Positions 12,794 to 22,227 of a DNA stretch of 64,000 nt are shown piece by piece. Each line of letters starts with the position of its first letter. Position 1 is the stretch's first letter. The notes below the pieces were generated by a model. It was given only the letters and a program-made list of their open reading frames with translations, was not told where the DNA came from and searched no databases. This stretch comes from Melastoma dodecandrum (Eukaryota > Streptophyta > Magnoliopsida > Myrtales > Melastomataceae). The stretch spans positions 3,286,001 through 3,350,000 of the forward strand of contig JARUPY010000607.1 of assembly GCA_029817715.1 (NCBI GenBank), read 5' to 3'. The position numbers and the translations under genes were made by a program.

Positions 12794-13675
12794 CTACAGC
12801 AAATAAAATTTTAAATCATTATTTGTGAATAGTTATATAAAGGACTTTTATAAACTCTCACTATTTTATTCAAACCTAAAAGCCCCCACTATTAAGCTCG
12901 AGAATTAGTTGGTAATAATTCCTAGCGGGACCGAATACTCAAATCCTATAGTATGCACACAGCTGAGCTGTACCTACACACCATAGTCATTAAGTGGGCA
13001 CTACTCGCCAGTCACAAATCCATGTAACCATCGGTATTCTTAACTTGGGTTAATATTTTCTTAAAAACCCTTGCCCATCAAATCAATTGACCATAGCTGA
13101 GCTAACAAATCAATTAATCTGAGTTAAGTCGACCCATCAATAAATTATGAAAAACTACAACTATACTAACACAAGCCCACAGTTGAGCTGTACCGACTCA
13201 CGAAGTACGTCGACTATTTTCATTATCATTGATGGAGGGCAGATAAAACTTAACTTAATATTCAGGGGATTTTGATTAATTGTCTCACCAATATATTATT
13301 AATGGGCTTTATTATTTCATTCTAATTTCAAGCCCATCTTGTGGCCCAATAGGTTTTAATTTTCTAAACCTAAGATTGGGCTAATCATTTTATCAATATG
13401 ACAGATTGAATTCTTATTCAAATTCCTATTCATCATAATAAAATGAACGCACGTAATCTTATAACTTAAGATCTATCCCAATCAATGTTGAGAATATAAT
13501 AAGATGGGTCGGCTATAATAGAAATCAAATCAAATGATTTCTGTTCGTCAAAACTCACTATGGCTCAAAAAAAATTTAAGGAACCACAGTAGATTTAAAA
13601 CGAAACAATTTTAAAACTTTGTTAAAGTAAAACGTAAATTTATACGATACGATCACAAACTAACTCGGATACCAC
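12794..13675 (-). other. Copia 5' leader between primer binding site and gag
   Basis: This is the untranslated leader of the retrotransposon, about 880 bp and AT-rich, with the primer binding site at its right end (about 13659-13675). No separate gene is visible. Confidence 0.75.
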
Positions 13676-15269
13676 TGGAGGGTTTCCACCAGGCGCAGCG
13701 GAAGCTCGTTTCGATAAATACTGTTCGAAACACAGTCCCGGATCTATGTGATACGTATAAATCGAATAATAACGTTAAACAAAACACATACCTTGTTGTA
13801 TTGGATGCGAGCTTTAAGAGTCCCAAATATGACTCCTCTAGAAGTATCCACGCACACGTGACACGAAAACTCGAATTCCTTCGGTGCTAGCCTTCGGAAT
13901 TCTTTCAACTGTTTTCTTTCGGAAGCCCTTTGGCGAAAAACCACCTTCCCCTCTGTGGCCGAATTTTTCTAATTGTGTTTTCTCTCTATCTGTCCCCTTT
14001 TTTTTAATTCAATCACACGGACAAGCTTTTATATTATGGGTTTTCTTAACCCAACAGATACCGCCATTGTCAAATCAGTTGCATTAAATAATTTTCTTTT
14101 AATTGCCAAATTGCACGTACTAAAACTAGCTCATCCACGTAGCAATGCTACAATTTGGTTTGGATCTGTCAAATAGGCTTAGCCACGTAGCTTGTAAAAA
14201 TAATAATAAAATGATAATTATATTATATTAATTATTATAATTATATTATTATAACCTACAACTTGGACATATTTAATCAACTTAAATCCAACACTAGGAT
14301 TTATTGCTTCCGAATATTTCAGAATAAATTTGTAATCCAACAAATTCTAATTCTGGAAATTTATACTTTTAATTCTAATTACCATTGAATAATTAATGTC
14401 CGTGTCCACGTGCTTTTGCGTGCGACCCTCTAGGTTCTATAGACGAAGGCAATGTATATCCATACACAGACTGAGGTAACCGTCTAGCAACAGTTTTCAG
14501 CCACCCAACGTAATAGAATATTGGTCATGAACCAAAACCGCTATGAACCGATTTCTGTGTAATTCAATCTCTTCATCTCACCGACATCCGGATTAATTCA
14601 GTGCATTATGTGTCATCACTGAATTAATCATTTTACTTGATTTATGAGATATAATAGATTTTAACTTGAATGATAAACATTCCTCCACGGCAGTGTGTTT
14701 AAAATCACTAATATCTCAATCAAGAGGCCAAGATGTCAACTCTCCAATCCAAGATAGCGATGAATCCTATATTGACTCAACACTATCCTCTCTATGCTTC
14801 GCTGTACACCCAATAACCGTATTACTCACAATCCGATTAAAGATTGCTTTTAACGGCATCAAAGTAAACAACTCCACGCATAGAATAAATGGAGGTCTCA
14901 AGTCAGGAGATCAGTTACACTCGTTCAACAAGAGAAGTGACCAATGACGCTTAATATATGGTATTCTCCATAAACGGGTCGTGTCCAGTGTACCCTAAAC
15001 TTAGGCACCCCCGAGTATAACTTGAACATGCATCCCTTGGTCTAACTCGACCTAAGTTATACTTGGCGTTGATCTAGATGTTTATGTCCCATCTAAACAT
15101 CTATCCGATCAAAGACAATTTTAGATTGATAAATAATCAATCTATGGGACTTTACCGTAAAGTTAATTACGAGCAGAAAAGTAATTAATAAACAATAAAT
15201 ACTTGCCTTTATTAACAACTATTCACATATATTACAAAGTGCCTTGGCACATACGTGCACGCACTAACA
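13676..15269 (-). repeat. 5' LTR of the copia element (right LTR)
   Basis: It is 1,594 bp long and collinear with the left LTR. It begins TGTTAGTGCG in element orientation and ends CCCTCCA. A short AT tract stands where the left LTR has an expanded array. Confidence 0.95.
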
Positions 15270-15274
15270 GCGGT

Positions 15275-15585
15275 CATGGGTGTGGTGTTGATAGTCGTCC
15301 GTGGTGGTTGGTGGTCGTTTGTGCGTGTGCAGTCACGAACTGTATGTTTCCCTTCTTAAAGTTTCGTCTAGGGGGAAGGTTCAGCTACAGTTGTGTTTGG
15401 GTGATCGATTTCCGGCATCAGATACAAGCAATCCACTAACAAATAAGCAGCATGTTCGAGGTTGTGGATAATCTATTTCTTGCTAAAACATTCGCATCCA
15501 AACTATGTGATCAAAAACCTCACCTCACACTTAGATAATAAAGCCATCAGAAACGAACCATTTCGAACAAGGCAGATACAAATTA
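15275..15585. other. Short interval between copia element and orphan exon, nothing recognised
   Basis: After the copia target duplication there is GT-rich sequence (TGGTGG-type repeats near 15290-15325) and then ordinary AT-rich DNA. No coding, RNA or transposon-end signal was recognised. Confidence 0.4.
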
Positions 15586-15828
15586 TCAATCCCTTGAACC
15601 GAAACGATGGACAAAGGAAAGCAACCATTTGACGCTGACTGAGTTGGTCGATGCAAACTGAAACACCCTATCCTCATACAACATATCGTCATCCCCATCC
15701 TCATCTTCGATCCTTCTTCTTCCAACGATGAAATCACTCGCTCTCTCCAAATTCCCCATGTCGTCCCTCAGCCCCTGGAATCGAATCCCCCACCGTATGG
15801 CCTCTGCCCTCCTTCGCCAGGCCTCGAA
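15586..15828 (-). CDS. Orphan terminal exon of an unrecognised gene
   Basis: On the minus strand an excellent acceptor (polypyrimidine then CTTTCAG) precedes 81 clean codons ending in TGA at 15588-15586. The peptide starts FEAWRRRAEAIR, includes an arginine-rich patch GRRRIEDEDGD followed by an acidic stretch, and ends VKWLLSFVHRFGSRD. The codon use and acceptor look like a real last exon, but I do not recognise the family. No matching upstream exon is seen up to 18 kb. It could be the end of a gene with a very long TE-filled intron or a left-behind gene fragment. Confidence 0.45.
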   Translation of the reverse strand, partial: FEAWRRRAEAIRWGIRFQGLRDDMGNLERASDFIVGRRRIEDEDGDDDMLYEDRVFQFASTNSVSVKWLLSFVHRFGSRD

Positions 15829-15889
15829 CTGAAAGAAGATGAACAACAACAACAGCTAAATACGAGGGCATGTGCAATATTAACATAAC

Positions 15890-16200
15890 GGCAAAAAAAA
15901 AAATTACGAAATAGGGTAAATAGTTTCGAAATTTTGGAAATAATTTCTCGAAATCTGACTTTAAAGTTCACTAACAAAGGAACACAGAATTATTTCTAAA
16001 GTAGTTTTTTGAAAGTCAAACTTTATAAGTCCAAGTTCCAAAAAAATTTTAGAAACAAAGTACAGTCGGAAATCCGACTTGCAAAAACCCCTTAAATAAG
16101 TCATACTTTATAATGTCGAATTCCTTCATGAGTGAACTTCGAAGCATTATTTTCGGAATTTCGAAACTATCCACCCTAATTCACAAATTTTTTTCATGCC
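15890..16200. mobile_element. MULE-type MITE, 311 bp, with internal palindromes
   Basis: The ends are inverted: GGCAAAAAAAA...ACGAAATAGGGTAAATAGTTTCGAAATT on the left matches the reverse complement of the right end (AATTTCGAAACTATCCACCCTAATTC...CATGCC). The flanking 9-mers TAACATAAC (15881-15889) and TAACATTAT (16201-16209) agree at 7 of 9 positions, fitting the 9-bp duplication of Mutator-like elements. Inside are short palindromes such as AGTCGGAAATCCGACTT. The end motif resembles the start of the decayed PMD element near 47.98 kb. No coding capacity. Confidence 0.7.
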
Positions 16201-16209
16201 TAACATTAT

Positions 16210-17313
16210 TTTAGTACTTTTCTCCTAAATTCGACATATCGAATTGTGGGTTGTTTTGTGTTCGTCCTGCAGAATTTAAATAAATAAATATCGCTTGCAT
16301 TAACAAATAAAGCATTGTAAGGGAATCGGTCGAATTTTTGAATGACTAGGACAACCTTCTTTGGTAGAGGCCGCCTTGAAACGTGGTAACGTATCGGGCT
16401 GGATACGACGAGATGCTTCGATGGATTCAGGAACATGTTTTAGACATCGGGGAAGAGCGTTTGCACCAATTTGCCGATTTGGACTTAATGATTTATCAAT
16501 CCGAGTGGCTCTCAATTTTTTATATATTGCAGTCGGATTTGTTGGGACGTGGAAAATTGTATCAACATTTAACATCTAAGGAATTTCCTAATTTTAAGGG
16601 ATCTTATTTAAATCAATTCATGGATCCAACTTCGCCCATCCCCTGTGTCAAAAGCATTTTTATTCTCGAATTACGAAGGTCTTAACTCAAGTTCCCTCCA
16701 ACTCGAGATATTTTGGATTGTGACTCGAGTTTCACTACTTCAAGACATTCCTGGGTGAGCTTTCTTTCTCCGCTCAATTCGATAAATTGTATGTGTAATC
16801 AACTTAATTGGAGAATTTTGGAATTTTGTGTGTTAAGTAAATCGTTAATGGAAAACAAAACGCGGAATACATAAAGACATGTAAGTAGGGATGGGTAAAT
16901 AGGTAAACGAATCGAGTTCGTCTCAAGCACGATAAGACTCGTCACAAAACACGTCAATCCGAACTCATTAAAGCTTTCATGTTATTAGAGTATATTCAAA
17001 CACATTTAATAATAAACTATATCATAATTCAACAAGCAATATATACATAACAACTCCATGATAAATTATGAAAAATAAATATTTGGTATTCATAATAACT
17101 TTAAAGTTATATCATCTTCGTGTGCACTTGTAAATGGATTTTCATTTCATACAAAAAGATTTGTGTCCATATAAATATTACAAAATTAATAAATGGTTTG
17201 ACAGCAGAGAGAGAAGAGTAAACTTCATAAACATAAAAAACCCTACATCTGGGGTGCAATTGCTGCTTTTATTAAAACGAACACGACCGAAACCAATTCA
17301 TTAATAATATATG
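16210..17313. other. Unassigned AT-rich interval
   Basis: There is one 100-codon open frame on the plus strand (16383-16685), but it lacks recognisable motifs or splice context. The remainder is AT-rich and non-coding. Nothing here can be named. Confidence 0.3.
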
Positions 17314-17557
17314 GCAAATTATCGACCCATTAATATGTCAACTTCCTATTTTGACATATCGTTTAAAAAGTTTTGGATTTGGCCTTAAACGTAAGGGCCG
17401 TTACGATTGTCCGACGTGTCATTGACAGCTCTGTGACGTGGCTATGAGAAATAAAAATGTCTTACAGCTTTCCTTTTTTGTGCGAACGTGGGTTGTAATA
17501 AAAGAAAGAAATAAAAAAGGGGTTAGGTTGTAATAAAAGACATAAATAAAAAATGGG

Positions 17558-17709
17558 GGTATGAGTTTGGTGTACGGGTAACACCAATTCCAGATGAACC
17601 TCCACCTCATTACATAACAGCGTAACAAACCTTGGTATGAGTTTGGTGTACGGGTAACACCAATTCCAGATGAACCTCCACCTCATTACATAACAGCGTA
17701 ACAAACCTT
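17558..17709. repeat. 76-bp tandem duplication inside the Pack-MULE-like element
   Basis: Two essentially identical 76-bp copies (about 17558-17633 and 17634-17709) stand head to tail, both beginning GGTATGAGTTTGGTGTACGG. The unit lies between the left inverted repeat and the captured gene piece. Confidence 0.9.
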
Positions 17710-17799
17710 AAAATCAGCTGATCATCAACCGGACTTCGTCGACCTTGCGTCCTGTTGAATTTTCGAACCCTTTCGGTGGCCGAGTTCCTCTACCAGCAG

Positions 17800-18030
17800 C
17801 ACCGCCTTTCAGTGAAGCTGATCGCGAGGACATCGTGGTCCATGATCTTCTCCGGGTTGAAAGGCCCGCTCTCGTGGTGAGGGGTCTTGTAGATGCTCTT
17901 GCTCTTGACGCAGTCGATGTGGTTGATCGGTTTCTGCCAAATCGCGAGGTCTCCCTTCTCGATGGCTTTCTTCCAGCACAGACGCTTGGCTACCTCCTCG
18001 ATTGAGTCCTGTTCTTGTTTCAAGTCCTCT
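17800..18030 (-). pseudogene. Captured fragment of a PMT/DUF248 S-adenosyl-methionine-dependent methyltransferase gene
   Basis: The minus-strand frame from about 18023 downwards reads EEVAKRLCWKKAIEKGDLAI, WQKPINHIDC and then ESGPFNPEK. This is the conserved segment of plant PMT-type (pectin-methyltransferase-related, Golgi) proteins that lies after the SAM-binding core (IEEVAKxLCWEK...IAIWQKPxNH). It is about 60-70 residues out of a roughly 600-residue family. No SAM-binding motif or signal anchor is present, so it cannot make a working enzyme. It lies entirely within the inverted repeats of the MULE-like element, which suggests capture from a functional PMT gene elsewhere in the genome. Confidence 0.75.
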
Positions 18031-18314
18031 TGTGTCCGTTCCCATCCTCGCCAGCGTACACCAAACCATAACCCCCATTTTTATTTCTTTCTTTTATTAC
18101 AACCCACGTGCGCACAAAAAAAGGTAAGTTGAAAGGCATTTTTATTTCTCTTAGCCACGTCACAGAGTCGTCAATGACATGTCGGACAATCGTAACGGCC
18201 CTTACGTTTAAGGCCAAATCCAAAAGTAAAATCGAAATAAGGTCAAATCCAAAACTTTTTAAACGATATGCCAAAACAGGAAGTTGGCATATTAGTGGGC
18301 CATCGATAATTTGC

Positions 18315-18537
18315 GATTACTCGAGAGAGGGTGGTGTGCGGTCGTGTCTGCGTTCCGAAGCGTCCAAAAATGAAGTAGCGTTCCGCTGCTTTGCATTTGT
18401 TTTTCTTTTGTAATAGTTATATAGCAACACATTTTTAAAAAAATTTAGCTTGGATTATTAATTTCGGATGACGGTTGGACAAAAACCCTAAATTCGGATT
18501 GGAGGTAGGGTTTTGGGGGAAGACGGGGGGTGGGAAG
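18315..18537 (+). promoter_or_regulatory. Upstream region of uS17m with a telo-box
   Basis: AAACCCTAA at 18483-18491 is a perfect telo-box, an element common just upstream of or in the 5' UTR of plant ribosomal protein and translation genes. It lies 47-55 bp before the start codon. The region abuts the end of the Pack-MULE-like element, so the promoter has little room (about 220 bp) before transposon sequence begins. Confidence 0.6.
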
Positions 18538-19509
18538 ATGAAGTGGGTGGTAGGGAAGGTGGTGTCGAACAAGATGCAGAAGTCGGTGGTGGTCGCCGTC
18601 GACCGTCTCTTCCACAGCAAGCTCTACAACCGCTACGTCAAGCGCACCTCCAAGTTCATGGCCCACGACGAGAACAACCTTTGCAACGTCGGCGACCGCG
18701 TTCGCCTCGACCCTTCCCGTCCCCTCAGCCGTCACAAGCACTGGGTCGTCTCCCAAATCCTCAAGCGCGCCCGCATCTACCAGCCCCCTTCCCCTTCCGC
18801 CAGCACGGCCGCGTCGGCAAAGGTAATCGTGCTTTGGCGTTTGACTACCCTTAGATTGATTGTTACCCCTTTTTGGGCACCTTGGCTGGGGCTCCCGTTG
18901 AATGATTGATTTAGAATCGACCGTTTCTTTGTTTTGTTTATGTTGTGTGTCTGATTTCTGTGATTAGACAGGAGTTTCATTAAGCTTTGGATTTGTCTGA
19001 CTCAATCTATGGCCGAGCCTTAGTTTGGTCGAGTCACGAATGTTGCAATGTCTCTTTGTTGGATTTCGAACTGCGGTCTGGTCAGTTTATGAAGGTGTTA
19101 TCTGTGAATAGTTCGTTCATAAACTAAAGCCCCTTAGTGGTTATGACTAAGTCTGATTGTTCTCAGTAACCCCTGTGCAGTTGAATAGCTCCCCTTCGAT
19201 GCTTATGACTTGTTTAACAAAACTTGAATATGCCGTTTCTGCTCATTTTCATGATATATTTTTGAGTCGTGTCCTGCGTGTTAGCATCTGCTCTCCTTTT
19301 CTACTTTGTTGCGATACATTACATCTGTTGGAACATAACTATGATTTTCCTAAACAATAATCGAATGGACTGTTTGGAGACGTTAAGATCTCCATATTTA
19401 ATGGAAAATCCACGTCTATTCAGGCGATATGGTTGATCGTTTACATCATTTGATTCTATATGATCTTGTTGTGTAGGCAAACCTTACTGCAGAAAAGAAT
19501 GGCTCTTAA
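18538..19509 (+). CDS. Small ribosomal subunit protein uS17, mitochondrial type (RPS17)
   Basis: uS17 is a primary rRNA-binding protein of the small subunit. Exon 1 is 18538-18822 and exon 2 is 19477-19509 (TAA), joined across a GT-AG intron, for 105 residues. The protein starts [20 protein letters not shown] and contains [20 protein letters not shown], the S17 signature around [13 protein letters not shown], and ends in a low-complexity tail. It has no long presequence. This matches the nuclear-encoded plant uS17 of mitochondrial ribosomes (Arabidopsis At1g49400 type) rather than the plastid form with a transit peptide. The 654-bp intron falls after the conserved domain, so exon 2 adds only ten residues. 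High G+C in exon 1 contrasts with the AT-rich surroundings. Confidence 0.93.
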
Positions 19510-20119
19510 GAGGAATTGGGGCATTATTGCGGAGAAGAGATAGTTGTGCATAATCGGGTTCCATTTGATGAAAACCAAAATCAAAATCCATTGCCCTCCA
19601 TTACTCAATGATTTCTTGTGTTGGTAGTGAGGGGTTTTGAGAATGCTTGGAATAACATGGCCGCCTCGATCTATGTACTTTTATTGGCTCTTCACGGCCG
19701 GTCTTCTAATAGTTTTGATCAAACGCGACCCTCGCTGGAGATATCTCCCAGTGTGTCGAAGATTTTCAAATGACATGGTTATGGAAGAAGACATCGCCAT
19801 GCATTTGGCCCCCTTTTCATGAAATTTGATACAACTGTCTTAGCTTATTACTTGTGTTACCTTTCTTAGTTTGAAATCTGTTCTTTTGCATCAGAATATG
19901 AACCAGCAATACATTTTGCCAGTCTGTGATGAGCTCCAGGTCAAAGTTAATCACACTGATGGCAGTCAGATCTCAACATTACAATATGCTGACTACTTAC
20001 CTTTGTGGCCACTCTTCCCTTGACGCTGAGGATTCACCTGAAGATCTCAGGCTTGAGTCGTGCAAATTCTTTTAACTGGCCTAGAAACTTCAAAAAATTA
20101 TGTGCTCCTCTATTTTGGA
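19510..20119. other. 3' flank of uS17m, nothing further recognised
   Basis: This should contain the 3' UTR of uS17m. Small open frames here lack motifs and splice signals. Confidence 0.35.
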
Positions 20120-20222
20120 GGAATGTTATTTAATAATGTTGCTCCGCAAAATATTTTGTGAAATAAGTCTATCAAAAAGTATTTCCTTGATTAATGTCAT
20201 GAAATTAGCCTTAGAAACATCG
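20120..20222 (+). repeat. Solo end of a PMD-type Mutator-like element
   Basis: The stretch aligns along about 100 bases with the left end of the element at 22141: taataatgttgctccgcaaa here against taaataacgttgatccggaa there. It continues through an attaatgtcatgaaattagcc block that matches ctaatgtagcgaaattggcc. No partner end or internal region was found, so it is a relic of a deleted copy. Confidence 0.55.
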
Positions 20223-20438
20223 GGTTGACTTGAAAAAGTAGGAAATTCGGTGTTCTTTGTAAATAGAATTCGGCTTTAACATCGTGTTACTAGTTATGGA
20301 GTTATTGGTATTAGTCAAGTAAATATTATTTTGATCGATTTATTATTCGAACAAAACTCGTGTATTATGTGGCCTATATTAGACTCTCTCTCTCCGCCCT
20401 CCAATTACTCTTCCCCGAGTCCATCCTCCCCTTCTTCT

Positions 20439-20983
20439 TAGGGGTGAGCAAAAAGTTCGGAATGCCAAATACCGAACCGATTTTTCGTCATTTCGGTATT
20501 TGGAATTCGGTATTCGGTATTCGGTATTTGGTTCGGTTTTATATTTCGATTAAAATTTGAATTTGGTTCGGTATTTGGTATTTTGTTTTTAAATTTCGGT
20601 ATTCCAAATTACCGAAATTTAATTTATTTTTTAATAATGATGAGAAAGCAAGAAAGAAGTGTTGGCGCAGTTGGCTAGCGCGTAAGTCTCATAGCTTTGT
20701 TATCATGAACTCGAGAGTTCGAGCCTCCCTAACCCCCAAATTCCTCTTTTTTTTCTCTTTAATGAAATCTTTCTCTAAAAAATTTATGGGCTATTTATTC
20801 GGCCCAATAAAATTTTGGAAGATCCAAATACCGAACCGTAATACCGAAATAAATTTCGGTATTTCGGTATTTGAAAGATTGGAGTTCGGTTCGGTATTTG
20901 GAGGATAAAATTTTGAAACTTCGGTATTTGGAAGTTCGGTATTCGGTTCGGTTGGTATTTGGAATACCGAATGCTCACCCCTA
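20439..20983. mobile_element. hAT-type MITE with 8-bp target duplication
   Basis: The ends TAGGGGTGAGC and GCTCACCCCTA are perfect inverted repeats. Further inverted similarity made of AATACCGAA/TTCGGTATT motifs runs about 150 bp inward on both sides. The flanking 8-mers CTTCTTCT (20431-20438) and CTTCTTCC (20984-20991) agree at 7 of 8 positions, as expected for hAT insertion. No transposase is encoded. The element lies at the 3' edge of the GH17 pseudogene and contains a tRNA-like sequence. Confidence 0.85.
20654..20737 (+). pseudogene. tRNA-Met(CAU)-like sequence inside the hAT-type MITE
   Basis: The central part closely follows plant elongator tRNA-Met: D-arm TGGCGCAGTTGGCTAGCGCG, anticodon loop CTCATAG with anticodon CAT, and T-arm GAGAGTTCGAGCCTC, so both polymerase III internal promoter boxes are present. 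The acceptor stem does not pair (5' side AAGAAGT against CTAACCC on the 3' side), and the variable region is altered. It is therefore a degenerate tRNA or the head of a tRNA-derived SINE, not a working tRNA gene. Confidence 0.7.
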
Positions 20984-21004
20984 CTTCTTCCCTCTATTTT
21001 GTAC

Positions 21005-21835
21005 CCTTACTCGACGGGGAAGTTTGAGTCCGTGTAAAGGCTTATGAAATTCTGGCTACAAGGACAATGCCTCTCCTTCCTGTGTGCCATAATAGCTCAG
21101 GAACTTCACCATCTGCATTATGTAGTCATGGACGTCGGGTGGGAAATCACCATCGGATGGCAGGCTAGTGGAGCTTGAGTATATGTCGGCATTAAAGGGG
21201 ACTGTGACTTTCCTTGGTTGCTAAGACCGGCTCTTATCACGAGGCCTGCATGTTCCTGAGAGCCGGGTGAGTTGTTCGGTGGAAGCTCCCATTGTAAATC
21301 GAGAGGAAAGGCTCATTTCCTACAGCAACATAACTGTGCACGAAAGACGGGGAATCTCTTGATAAAAGGCCGCAATCCTACCCCAGCATGGGCACATATT
21401 AACTCTACCAATCTCTTCTGCGTTCGATCAATCAAAACAACACCACCACACGAGAGAAACTACAGAGAAAGGCACAAGAGGAAATAATCATTGAACCTCC
21501 CCACGACATCCTCTACCTAATGTCGACTCTACTAGTAGAGTCTCCTGCAATAATCAGAAACCTTACTGCAACCGGCTAGAGTGACAAGCATGTCATTAAG
21601 GATCCCAACCATGACCTCAATCCCAGAACCAGCTAATGCTCCGAGGGTGCTGTAATCAGCATTGAAGAGCTTAACCTTCTGTAACAACCCATTGTTCGGC
21701 AGCATGTTCACCACGGTCGCCGAGGGAGCGGGTGGGTGACCTTTGTTTCCTGAAAGAAACTTTTGAGTCATAGGCCCAACAGTCATGCATAGGCCTATTA
21801 ATACATTTAAAACCTGACTTGACTTCAATGCTCAA
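21005..21835 (-). pseudogene. GH17 glucan endo-1,3-beta-glucosidase pseudogene
   Basis: GH17 enzymes cleave beta-1,3-glucan (callose) in the cell wall. Minus-strand pieces appear in family order. The first has ATVVNMLPNNG, QKVKLFNAD, then LGALAGSGIEVMVGILNDML (21760-21560). The second, near 21320-21240, holds the NEP catalytic block with [20 protein letters not shown]. The third reads [20 protein letters not shown] and [13 protein letters not shown] (21215-21100). The last is ISLYTDSNFPVE near 21030. Frame changes and stops separate the blocks, the part between the first and second is unreadable, and the C-terminal half is absent, ending near the hAT MITE. It cannot encode an active enzyme. 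Confidence 0.85.
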
Positions 21836-21869
21836 TATCAGCTCGCTCGGAGCCAGCCAGAGAGACAAT

Positions 21870-22140
21870 GCAGATCATTCGCTCAAATGTTTGTCGGCCC
21901 AGACGATGGACATGGATGACAAATATCGTAGAGATAAAGGGTCAAGGGAAGCTCAACGTGACGTGGAAGAAAAGGAGGAAATCTTTTCACGATGAGCAAA
22001 GTTGGTCAGGCCCAGCATGATTTGAAGGACACGACTAATTGAAGATACCCTGAGATTTTCAAAATTAGTTAGGATTGTAGTATAAATATTATGTCTTGTG
22101 CGCAGCAACTCAACTCATGATAGATGTCCAATGATGATGG
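21870..22140. other. Interval between GH17 pseudogene and PMD element
   Basis: No coding or transposon structure was recognised. The last ten bases form the left copy of the target duplication of the next element. Confidence 0.4.
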
Positions 22141-22227
22141 GAGTTTTGTTCCTAAATAACGTTGATCCGGAAACTATTTCGTCAAATAAGGTCGCAATTT
22201 TCGAAATTCCTCAACTAATGTAGCGAA

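Larger units (their letters stand above)
7160..15269 (-). mobile_element. Ty1-copia LTR retrotransposon, nearly complete, inactive
   Basis: The element is 8,110 bp long and lies in minus orientation. The LTRs are 7160-8817 and 13676-15269, and both read TG...CA in element orientation. The 5' LTR (right) is followed by GTGGTATCCGAGTT, a tRNA-iMet-type primer binding site with a mismatch. The 3' LTR is preceded by the polypurine tract AAGTGGGAGAT. The flanks are CCGGT (7155-7159) and GCGGT (15270-15274), a 5-bp target duplication with one mismatch. The order gag, protease, integrase, RT, RNase H is that of Ty1-copia. Two nonsense codons and one single-base frameshift break the polyprotein, so the copy is defective though young in appearance. 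Confidence 0.95.
17314..18314. mobile_element. Pack-MULE-like element with long terminal inverted repeats and a captured gene piece
   Basis: The two ends are inverted copies of about 240 bp. GCAAATTATCGA... at 17314 runs inward through AACTTCCTATTTTGACATAT, GTAAGGGCCGTTACGATTGT and TTGTAATAAAAGAAAGAAAT. The same series appears reverse-complemented from 18314 back to about 18070. Long inverted ends with a foreign coding fragment between them fit a non-autonomous Mutator-like element. I could not find a clean 9-bp target duplication, so the exact termini are approximate. Confidence 0.75.

Noticed and set aside
16383..16685. 100-codon plus-strand frame
   Set aside because: No recognised domain, splice sites or transposon context; kept only as unassigned sequence.
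18513..18854. 113-codon and reverse-strand frames over uS17m exon 1
   Set aside because: Shadow frames of G+C-rich coding sequence; only the uS17 frame has family motifs.
20654..20737. Functional tRNA-Met gene
   Set aside because: The acceptor stem halves do not pair and the arm after the anticodon is altered, so a working tRNA is unlikely.
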